A stretch of 64,000 nt of DNA from positions 6,211,501 through 6,275,500 of the forward strand of contig JAYKKT010000046.1 of NCBI GenBank assembly GCA_036023115.1. Direction: 5' to 3'. The DNA comes from Brasenia schreberi. Its lineage: Eukaryota; Streptophyta; Magnoliopsida; Nymphaeales; Cabombaceae. Below are positions 11,976 through 64,000 of the stretch, in pieces; within the stretch, counting starts at the first letter, position 1, and every line of letters begins with the position of its first letter. The notes below the pieces were generated by a model. The model saw nothing but the letters and a program-made list of their open reading frames with translations, searched no databases and was not told the DNA's origin. A program made the position numbers and the translations under genes.

Positions 11976-14630
11976 TGCTCCAGGTCTCGGAGGAAGAACG
12001 AAAGCCAGAGAGGATGTGAGCTAAGTTGAGAGGATAGAAAGAGTTGAGAAGTATTATGTGCGAGAAACTATTAATGCTCTTGCATTCACTTGTGGAACCA
12101 AGTCCCACACATAAACACACAATACACTAGAATCACCACAGGTTCACTTGCCACTGCAAGATAAGAGTGAGGGAGATAGAGTAAAACTCTGGAGTCAAAA
12201 CAATTTAATTTTTTATTTTGGAATCTGTCTATTTATGCTCAGAACAGACTCTCTAAGCTGAGTTTAAAAAGAATATTAACACCTTATAATTTACTAGATG
12301 GATTGTTCTCATTCCCCATGATTCTATGTTGTTTCTTAGGCTTTACAACTGAATACATTAAAGGGCCTTAGAAACTACTAACTAGGAATTCCCAAGAAAT
12401 AGTTGTCACTATGTAACATTAACTACTAATTAAACTATTTTAAAAATTATAAAAAACAACTTAAAGCATCCTAAAAACTCTCACATAAAGTTCTATATCA
12501 ACTGTGCTTCAAATTAAGGCCTTGAACTGCATTAATTCCAATTTCCTCTAGAATCTTCTATTGTTGGAGGACACACACAACTTTGACAATAGGTGGGCAA
12601 GCCATTTTCCACTTAGCCCAGGTTTCCATTCCGAGGAGAAATGCCTCAATGGATTGATGTTTGTGTGAGAGGTCCCTAGTAACGGTTTGTGATATCATTG
12701 GTTGATGCTTGAATTCCATCACATATTATTATTGATGAATTGTGAGAAATGACTATGAGTTCATGAATTCAAAAAAGAGGTGACACTTTCTTTTATTTAT
12801 TTTCTCTTATAGTTTATTTTATTTTTAAATGGAGTCGGATGGTCGAAAGTGGTCGGAGTTGACGTAGGCGGTTCGAAAGGGCTAAGGCAACAGACAAAAG
12901 GATTCAGTCCTCTTGAGGTATGATGGCGGCTGTCATCCAACCCAACCTCCAGAGACACTCGGTTGGATAGCTGCGATTTGATGCTTTTGCTGGCTTAAAA
13001 AATAAGCCCATATGGTCGAGAATTGAAACCGGTGTTCCATTCCCAGCGTCTGCATCTGGTAGAGATCGGAGATACATTTCTTAACTCGAGCTTGCTAATT
13101 TTTAATAATAAATCATATTACTAACATTAATAGTAATAATTTATGAATAACTGTTAAAATTGGTAAATAAACCAAGTCGCTGGGCTTGATGCAACCTTTC
13201 TTTCTTTTCTCCTTCCTCTTTCTCTCTTCCTCTCGGTTTCTCTTCATAAAGTGAAAGAAAAAAGGGCAGAGTGCAAAGAGCAATTTTATGTTCATGAAAG
13301 GGCTCCTTGTGCTCTTCCGTGGTTTTGGTGCTTGCCGAAGATATTGTTTTAGGCAAGATTGTGTGTGTGCGCCGAAGATTCATTATTTATTGTTTTAAGG
13401 AAAAGTTGTAACACTGCTACAATATAATAAACACGGATGATTTACCTGTTTAATCTTCTTTATTGATAGTGTGTAACATACTAATTCTTGTATTCAACAT
13501 TGGGAGATCATTGTTAATATGAGTGTATGCTGTTCTTTGCAGCCTCCTTTGTACCTTCTCCTTCTTGAACATCTTTGTTGAAGAAAAACAAACAGGCCCG
13601 CTTGAACTTCAGCCAGATTCAACTCGTCTCTCACTTATGTTGGGTTTTGTTAACCATACGAACAGAACAAGGAATCCTTGAGCCAGTTCGGTTTGTAAAA
13701 TGAATACCTAATTGTGTTGGGTACCGTAACTGATCTCAACTTTTCAGTAAATGAGGATTTTAGATGTATAAGGGGCCATTTGTTCAATGTACTTGAGAAA
13801 TTCTTATTTCAAACTCTGTTTGTTGAGCTCTCACATGGATTCCAAAATCAATCACCATCATATCCCGGCCGGCCATGATGGATCTTTTCTTCTTGACGGC
13901 TTCTTCTGATGCTTGTTTGATAAAGGATCCAAAAATACCATTAGAAGAACCAAATGCATCAAGGTTACTCGATAAATCTGCAACTCAGATGAACCAACAT
14001 CTTGCGCTTGTTTTATCATATTTATGAGCAGCTTATATGGAAATATATCTGCAAGCTATAAACATTGGAGAACCAACCAGAAAAGTTACACGAGCTTACA
14101 GGTTAAGAAGGTGAACGATGCATGAATAGCTCCCCTTTTGGCAACGCCTCAAAAGAGCCAAGTTGAGCTGAACACACTGTTCATGGTTAGCTCAGCTAAG
14201 GTCATGAATTAACATGAACAAGCTGGGAACAACCTGAAACGAGCTGATCTACAAGCAGTATACCAGTCTTACATGTATGGGGCATCATTACAAACACGCT
14301 TAAATCGTCTCATCAATAGTGAATTCTTGAGAGAATTTGTGCAAGTCCAAAATACACCTTAAATTAAAGAGTGATAACGTCTAAATTCTCAAACCCCAGT
14401 AACTTGAGGTAGAAAAGTTTTACCATATAAAGATGTGAAATCAACCGTACGCTTTCTGGTTGAAACTAATACAATAATGCAGAGGGTATTCATAGTCCTA
14501 TATTGATCCACAAATAGAACACAAAGTCATTTCAATCAGATAGTATCTTAACATTAATTCTCAGACACAAACAAAGGAAACGAAACAAGGTAAAGTGCAC
14601 GTGTATCATTTCACAACTAACAAACTGAAC
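11976..14630. other. Intergenic stretch between bHLH140-like and PAC1-like genes
   Basis: It holds the 5' flank of the bHLH140-like gene and the 3' flank of the PAC1-like gene. No gene, RNA or clear repeat was recognised. A short pyrimidine-rich, low-complexity tract at about 13199-13245 explains an apparent minus-strand frame rich in K, E and R. Confidence 0.5.
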
Positions 14631-15401
14631 TCATGTATACAATTCAGAATCTGCAAGGGCATCTCTAAAAGGACTACCTTCCAGTTCAGGACAAAATTCC
14701 AAGCTGCCGAGTATATTCCTCAGAACAGACCTTAACATAATGACAGATTCCTGTGATTCAGGCCAAGTAACTACCAGAGTACCCTTCAATTTTCGAACCT
14801 GACAAGCCATTAGCATTGAAGCTGCAATTCCATCAACTAAGCTGCCAGAAGGAAAGAAATTGATATCTTTGACCAGAACACCATCAGAGTCCAGCCTCTG
14901 CTCCAAAGTTTCGAGCTTAAATGCAAAGCTTTCATCATTACAGACCTTACCCCTAAAGTTCCTGCTCTGAACTGATGATAGAATCAACACTTTCTGTGGA
15001 CGGATTCTGTCAAAAATGAGTTTTGCAACTGCATGAGACCTCTCGTCAGTGACCGCATACTGAACCAGCAGCAGGAGCACACCATGGGCACCATCAAGTG
15101 AATAAATGTGGGCAGAGTTGTTCTCAAGAGAGGGCTCAAGGGAGTTCCCAATAGTGGGAACCTCAGGGAGAACCAGGGTTCCAGCAAGGGTTTTTCTTTG
15201 GAGGTGATGGAGAAGGAAAAGAGATGGCCGGGAGACAGCAACAATGAGCAGGGATGCCTCCAAGATAGAGGAGGAATCAGTATCATGGTTGGGAACAACG
15301 ATGAAGGGGTGAGGAAGTGAGGGTGGAGGGGGGGAGAAATTGTTGAGGTCTTCAAAGAAGAGACGGGAGGGAGGAGGGAAATCTGTTATCACGTCCTCCA
15401 T
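14631..15401 (-). CDS. Proteasome assembly chaperone 1 (PAC1/PSMG1)-like protein
   Basis: An intact single-exon ORF of 256 residues starting MEDVITDFPPPSRLFFEDLN. I assign it to the PAC1/PSMG1 (yeast Pba1) family from overall layout: a proline-rich N-terminus, a hydrophobic core (GVLLLLVQYAV, about residues 109-119; KVLILSSVQSR, about 137-147), a late segment IAASMLMACQVRKLKGTLVV, and a C-terminus SELYT. Hydrophobic-Tyr-X at the C-terminus is the HbYX motif by which the PAC1-PAC2 dimer docks into pockets of the 20S alpha ring during proteasome assembly. The start is the first in-frame ATG and is followed by the acidic MED start. It is probably cytosolic and nuclear; no signal peptide or membrane helix is evident. 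It is the only intact short gene in the window, transcribed away from F2KP. The family call rests on remembered pattern, not an alignment. Confidence 0.7.
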   Translation of the reverse strand: MEDVITDFPPPSRLFFEDLNNFSPPPPSLPHPFIVVPNHDTDSSSILEASLLIVAVSRPSLFLLHHLQRKTLAGTLVLPEVPTIGNSLEPSLENNSAHIYSLDGAHGVLLLLVQYAVTDERSHAVAKLIFDRIRPQKVLILSSVQSRNFRGKVCNDESFAFKLETLEQRLDSDGVLVKDINFFPSGSLVDGIAASMLMACQVRKLKGTLVVTWPESQESVIMLRSVLRNILGSLEFCPELEGSPFRDALADSELYT

Positions 15402-16505
15402 TCTTTCCCTTTTCCTGGTCTTTCAAGTTCTTGGACTGAATTTGGTGGCTTATATTAGCAAGTTGAAACAAGCCTAGTTCAGAAAAAAAGATAGGTTCAT
15501 TAGTACATAAATCATTCTCGTGCTTTAGCTTGAAGAGAAACAATTGTATCACACTGAAGAAACAAAATCAGTACGCCTTCATGACAACACACACACTCAC
15601 TCACCGACACATGCATAATCACGCATCACAGAAGACCCATTAAGAAATGATTGCCATACACTCATGCCAAGTATTTAGATGTCTAGCAACCCATGCACCA
15701 CTTTGTGTCTCCAAGAGCTCAGCAACAATGCAGTCGATGCAAATTCGAGATTTCAAATGTAATATGTGCATTCAAGATAGTATATACTATTTTGTGTCTG
15801 CATCATGATTCATATTCATCTGATTTTTGCATCTGAAGATCATTGGTCCATTAACGACTAAGCAATTCATTTTATGCAAGGATAAAATCAAATACACTCA
15901 GTGGAAAACAACTGAAATCCCGTGAACTAAGTCGAGCAACCATATAAGCTCAAAACAAGATAGAGGTTGATTTTCCATCATCCAAAATTTAACGGTTCCA
16001 TGTATTTGTAGCAAAAGCAACAGGTATTTACGACTAAAAGAGATAGAATATCTCTGGAATCAGCGGACGGCAACAAGCATTATGCTTTTTCCGCTAAATT
16101 ATGTTGAACAAAGCCACGTTCAACCATCAATTCTGACCAAACAATACAAAAGAAAAAAAAACAGAGTCTCCAAAAAGCAACACACTCCCAATTATAAAAT
16201 CAGGCTTCTCCAATCGACCCCAATGAAAGTACGAAACCATCACTGTTTGCGATTGACGGAAAAGGATCGGGGGTTTTCGTCGTTCTGATCGATTACGATG
16301 AGAAAATAAGCAAGTCAATTGGCCTTTCTTAGACATTCTAACGAACACTTTTGGTGTGCGGGACCTGTTGCCATTCTTTGTTCCATCTTTCATCGGCTGA
16401 CTCATTTCTTCAAACATTTGCTATACCTCTATTACCGCAATAGGGACGAAGGAAGGACCTCTTGTCCGACCACTGCAAACATACGAAGATGAAGACGCTT
16501 TTCCG
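15402..16505. other. 5' flank of PAC1-like gene
   Basis: No further gene was recognised. It presumably contains the promoter and 5' UTR of the PAC1-like gene; no core motif is clear enough to call. Confidence 0.4.
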
Positions 16506-16512
16506 GCCACAC

Positions 16513-16670
16513 AAGAGAGAGAGGGAGTACCAGAAAGCGGCGGGCGGGAGAGATTGTTCTCACGTTTGCTGCAGGTCGAGAGAGAGAGAGAGAGAGAGGG
16601 AGTACCAGAAAGCGGCGGGGGGAGAGATTGTTCTCGCGTTTGCTGTAGGTCGAGAGAGAGAGAGAGAGGA
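16513..16670. repeat. 75-bp tandem duplication bounded by GA microsatellites
   Basis: The unit carrying GGGAGTACCAGAAAGCGG occurs from 16523 and again from 16598, a period of 75 bp, with three or four differences. Each copy ends in CAGGTC or TAGGTC followed by a (GA)n run (16576-16597 and 16651-16669). Slippage or unequal exchange between the GA tracts is the simple explanation. Confidence 0.85.
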
Positions 16671-17010
16671 CGGCGTTTTGCTTGGTGCTGAAGTCGGAAC
16701 CCAATATTCGGAATTTTGGTTCTTGGTCTATGGTTTCGGATTTTGGGCCAAGTCAGTCGTATCGTTCCCGGCCCGAAGTTTCAGTAAACAGAACAGAACC
16801 AAACGTTTAGTCCCTGTTTGATAGCAGAGAAAAAGTTGTGAACAACTGAACCTTTTTATTCCGAGTTCTTGTTCTGGACATTCTGTCCTGACAGAGACTT
16901 CTAGCGTTAGCTCGCGATCGAAACATTCTGCAATAAACAGTTTCGACCGTTTTAAAAATATTGAATTTCTTTCATCAGCTTCCAATAATTCATAATGGAA
17001 TTCTACCAAC

Positions 17011-17153
17011 AACTTTTTTTTATTGGTTACAAGAGGAGGTCGAAGCCTAACACACATGTTTCCACATGCACTCTTTGAGAGTCGAACTCTCCACCACCAC
17101 CAACAACAACAACGTTAGAGCGTCCTTACATTGAGCTAACGTGCTCCGTGTGT
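17011..17153 (-). mobile_element. tRNA-derived SINE, copy 2
   Basis: On the minus strand it starts with an A-box-like TTAGCTCAATG, then a B box AGTTCGACTC, then GTGTTAGGCTTCGACC, and ends GTAACCAATAAAAAAAA. A perfect 13-bp target-site duplication (GAATTCTACCAAC) flanks it at 16998-17010 and 17154-17166. The layout fits a Pol III-transcribed SINE with an A-rich 3' tail. Confidence 0.85.
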
Positions 17154-17266
17154 GAATTCTACCAACCTTGACATAGATACTCTTTTGAGCTAAATGCTAA
17201 TATGACACAAGATCAAGTCCAAGGTCCACAATAATCCACGTACTCGGACAATTTGAAATTAAGCTT

Positions 17267-17388
17267 TTTCTTTTTGTTACAAGAGACTAAAGCCTAACAC
17301 ACACACACACGCATGCACCTCTAGGAGTCGAACCCCTCACCACCAGCAACGGCACTGAGCATCCTGCCGTTGAGATAACGCCCTGGGT
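17267..17388 (-). mobile_element. tRNA-derived SINE, copy 3
   Basis: Minus-strand A-box-like TTATCTCAACGG and a strong B box GGTTCGACTCC, then a TG-repeat segment, TTAGGCTTTAGTC and a terminal A-rich run. A 12-bp perfect target-site duplication (GAAATTAAGCTT) lies at 17255-17266 and 17389-17400. It sits only about 100 bp from copy 2, but its separate duplication shows an independent insertion. Confidence 0.85.
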
Positions 17389-17400
17389 GAAATTAAGCTT

Positions 17401-19270
17401 CTCCTTTGGTGAACGAAAGTGAGCTCAAGCAATGCGAGCCAAGGAGCCTAACTTAGCAAGCATATCATAGTCAACCTTCGTTGTAATACAAGATGACTAT
17501 TTCTTAACGAGCTTAGTGGGGTTAATAATCGAAATCCGCTACTGTTTATCACTATTCAATCTTGTCGGACTCAAAGCATTAGCTCACCTAGCTTGACTCA
17601 CTTGATGAAGGTCGTGAGTTCGATACAAGCATAGGTACCTGGTTTTAGCCTCTCTGTTCCAACCAAAACAAAGAGTCTCACAATAAACCGGCTAGGATGG
17701 TAGACAGACGAGCCAACCAGGTCGTCCATTAACTAAAATTGGTGCTCGTGTTGAGCCTCTTCGGTCGTTTTGGTCAAGCTGGGTGCAAACCAAGGCGAGC
17801 TTTTCGCAAGATTGGAAATATTGATTGCCGTTTGACCTTCGCGAAGATGTCTTCTGAGCTTATTGAGGGTTTTCTGGATCATATGCATGCGCTGGCTTGG
17901 GAGCAATGTGATGAGGCGAGCCTAATTAGACATGTTTGGTTCCGGGTCTACTGGAACCAGGAACTAGAACAGAATCTGGTTCAGCCAGTTCCGGTTCTCA
18001 CACGTTCCTGGCCCAGTTCAGTTCCCGTTGAAACCACCATTGTCTAAGCCTAATCAAGCTTTATACATGTTTACATCTAAAATTATAAAATCCTCACCAT
18101 TGCTATTAATACCTTCCTTTCCTGTCGAGACGAGTTCGAGCCCAGCTCGCTAATACGTCACGCTGGGCCTGAGCTCAGTGAAGCTTGACACAGACCATGC
18201 TTCTGTGCTATGTGGGCAAACACTTGGTTTGTGTTTTTTGTTTGCCAAAAGGAAAACGTATGGATCCGAGAGTCATGGTTTGGTACACTGGTTAGTCAAA
18301 AGCATGGTTGGTGTCTTCGTTTCAACGCATAAATAGTTTCACAAAAACCATATCATGCAATGATGTAATGCTGATTATCTATGGCCTCTTCGTTTAGAAA
18401 AAACACATTCCCCAACAAACGGCCCACTGTCTGTGTTTCGCCTAAATATATACGAGCATATAATCATGGTTTCGTGTCGGATATGTTATTAGTACTGACA
18501 TTTAAGTTTTCATACAAAATTGGATAGCGACACGAAAAGTGCTTGGGTTTTCATGTGAAACCCCTGGGTATAGTTACTGTGACTCACCTGTTTCTAGTGT
18601 TGAGTTTTATACTTATTTTGGCTGATGACGGATTATACATATGATATACAATGAAACTTGAAACTGCAAATACAAATTATCAAAAGCTCAAACCCCCTTA
18701 AACCTTGTACCAAAACACAACATACTTGAAACCATATCATGCAAATAGAATGGAGCACAAGTTGAATTAAAACTTCCACGATTCCATGCACAAATTTAAA
18801 CTAGAGGATCGTATGATCTACAGTGTGGCCAATAGGTATACTGTTTTTCTCTAACTCGCGCATGATTATGCATTTGTGCATTTTCTAATGCAAACAGAAT
18901 TATTTAAAATCTCCGGAAAACTGCTGGGATTGGGATTCACACATTGGCGTTCTTTCTAGGGAATATTTGGTTTGGGCCTTTGATCGAAATTGTTCAAGAA
19001 TGTGATTCCAATGCATGTTTTGTTCAAATCTTCGTCAACAAAGCAGATGCTTGGCTTGACACGAACCCGAGGTGACCCGCCTCTTTCTGTCTCTCCCCTT
19101 CCAGTAAGATCTGGAATAATTTTCTATGCCATTCTGATTCAGTATTTAATTGGGCAAGCCCTGATTCAAAGCTTTAAGCTACCGGCATCTCTCTCTCTCT
19201 TCAACACTGGAACATAAGAAGAGAACACAGTTGCAGTTCGTGCACGAAAATTATGCGCCACTAAAACAGT
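17401..19270. other. Intergenic stretch upstream of F2KP
   Basis: No gene recognised. An open frame near 17739-18047 contains a low-complexity CTGGTTCCGG-like stretch and no domain. Confidence 0.4.
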
Positions 19271-19402
19271 GCTGATGATGCATATCCCTTGAACACGTTA
19301 TGTGATCCAAATGACCTGTTCTATGCTGATGATGCATATCCCTTGAACACGTTATGTGATGCAAAATGACCTGTTCTATGCTAATGATGCATACCCTTGA
19401 AC
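19271..19402. repeat. 54-bp minisatellite (about 2.4 copies)
   Basis: The unit starting GCTGATGATGCATATCCC begins at 19271, 19325 and 19380, so the spacing is 54-55 bp. The last copy is cut short and runs into a CT microsatellite. It lies about 500 bp upstream of the F2KP start codon. Confidence 0.9.
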
Positions 19403-19425
19403 ACTCTCTCTCTCTCTCTCTCTCA
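19403..19425. repeat. (CT)n microsatellite
   Basis: A run of about 11 CT units directly after the minisatellite and about 450 bp upstream of the F2KP start. CT/GA tracts are common near plant promoters; a role here is not shown. Confidence 0.85.
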
Positions 19426-19780
19426 ATAAAAACGGCGGGACTCAACGCGCGCCATGAGGCGCACGGGACCAAAAGTCGAAAGGCTAATCGAATTTGGAGG
19501 CAACGCCTTTCTCAACCACCCAAAGGCCAAACCAAAATCCACCAACGCCACTTTCTTCCTCACCTCTTTACCTAAAACTGCTGTTCTTTTTTCCACTCCG
19601 CAACCATTGAATTTCTTCCGTCATCCTTACGTTGCAGTCCTCGGAATCGAATCTCCTTAGAACGCCTACAGAACACCTTTTTTTAAATAAGGAACACCCA
19701 AATAGTTTAGAAGCCCAATAATGATGAAGCGGAAAACGCGCTAAAATCACGCGAATAACGTCCGAGATTGGGTCTCTGTG

Positions 19781-19790
19781 TATTTTATAG
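19781..19790 (+). promoter_or_regulatory. Possible TATA element of F2KP
   Basis: TATTTTATAG lies about 83 bp upstream of the ATG, followed by a pyrimidine-rich leader. The position would suit a short 5' UTR, but there is no transcript evidence. Confidence 0.3.
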
Positions 19791-19872
19791 CTGAATCTCG
19801 ACTCCTCACAACCTTTTTTCACACTCTTCGTTTATTCGTTTCTTCTGTTCCTTTGATCATTACCAAGCGGTA

Positions 19873-63156
<43,284 letters not shown>

Positions 63157-64000
63157 GTATCTTCTCAACTTCATTTGTTGTTTCTCGAGATTCATCCTTA
63201 GAAGAAAAGTAAAGCCTATGATTACTGGTTTCAAGCTCTAAATTTTGCGGTGCATAATCTTGTGTCGTAATATTGCTTTGTTTTTAAAGTGGAAGGGAAT
63301 TTGAAACTAGAAAAATTTCAGGGCTGACTTTGACATATCATGCATACTTTTACCCAGTCTCGGTATATGACTTGCATTGAAGCTTCATCATCGATGTCAT
63401 TTGAAGCTTTATCTGCTTACTGTAAGGACACAGAGCCAGTTCAGTCTGCCCTTGTTTTTGAATACAAACAACTGTAGATGTTAAATGGCTTCCAAAAGTT
63501 GGACTAAATGTTCGTTTGGTAATAAGTTTTGTCCATGTCTGCACTATAAGTTGAAACCCGCAATGGCAAGAGTGGTCTTCACAGTGTTTTGGGATGCAAG
63601 AAAATATGGGGTATCTACTGACACTACGGGGAGAGTTTAAAGGAAATTCTCTGACGTTGTATGAACTAATCAATAGTTTAGCAACAACCCAATGTTAACG
63701 AATATAATGGACTACACGTTTCAAAAGCTCTGCAGGTTCATTGCTTTCTTTTTATGTGGAAATTTTGTGCGGGCCAACCTTATAGCTGGTATGGATCCTT
63801 ATAGAAACTAGCTGAATGATGGCATTAAAAAGCAGCCCATTTCATTAGGTCTCTAATCATGTCTAGAGCAGTCCCCCCCATGGAGTTATCAATGTTCAGT
63901 AAAACTTGTGGTGCAATGCTGTGCCTTCACAAAGCAGGTAAGCAAAGATAATAGCTATCTGGCCTGTGGCATCACAAAATTATCTAAAATTCAACTTGAA
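63157..64000 (+). other. Start of F2KP intron 15
   Basis: No exon 16 (expected to begin near TRHGES) was found before the edge, and no repeat recognised. Confidence 0.6.

Noticed and set aside
13113..13383. Minus-strand frames rich in K, E, R
   Set aside because: Arise from a simple pyrimidine-rich stretch; no homology recognised.
14984..15355. 123-codon minus-strand frame
   Set aside because: Alternative frame of the PAC1-like gene.
16432..16821. Frames on both strands over the GA-rich duplication
   Set aside because: Repeat-derived peptides (RERERE and the like), typical of microsatellite translation.
17739..18047. 102-codon plus-strand frame
   Set aside because: Low-complexity content, no recognisable domain, no splice or start context.

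Overview
The window is nuclear DNA of a flowering plant. It has spliced genes with GT-AG introns, plant-specific gene forms (a plant F2KP with an N-terminal starch-binding module, and a bHLH140/aprataxin-like gene), and plant Ty1-copia, RTE-type LINE, hAT and SINE elements. The species cannot be fixed from sequence alone; the large TE-filled introns would fit many woody or basal dicots.

Layout. 1-2100 holds a broken pyruvate decarboxylase copy (+). 2100-6640 has no recognisable gene. 6869-11975 (-) is a six-exon gene for the bHLH140/aprataxin-like protein (P-loop kinase, macro, HIT and zinc-finger parts). It carries an in-frame TAA before the zinc finger and a damaged splice acceptor. 14631-15401 (-) is an intact single-exon proteasome assembly chaperone 1 (PAC1/PSMG1)-like gene. 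From 19873 to beyond the right edge runs one very large gene, F2KP (6-phosphofructo-2-kinase/fructose-2,6-bisphosphatase, +). Fifteen coding exons lie in the window and join in frame for 541 codons. The bisphosphatase half lies past the edge.

The rest is mostly transposons inside three F2KP introns. Intron 8 (5.6 kb) holds a minus-strand RTE LINE with a second LINE tail inserted in it. Intron 9 (11.6 kb) holds broken copia elements, a captured exon of ribosomal protein S7, a short LINE-derived element, a near full-length RTE LINE and a copia LTR fragment. Intron 14 (19.9 kb) holds a four-deep nest: copia 'Z' (43453-62348) contains copia 'W' (47929-61668), which contains the opposite-strand copia 'V' (50945-59046), which contains an hAT transposon (51672-54950). 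Target-site duplications support each step, the outermost least well.

Two short retroelement families stand out. One is a tRNA-derived SINE family with A and B boxes (four copies, two with clear target-site duplications). The other is a roughly 205-bp element that joins the 5' end and the 3' tail of the local RTE LINE. It occurs twice with the same internal junction, one copy having a 16-bp target-site duplication. The letters W, Z, V, X, Y, A and B are labels used only here.
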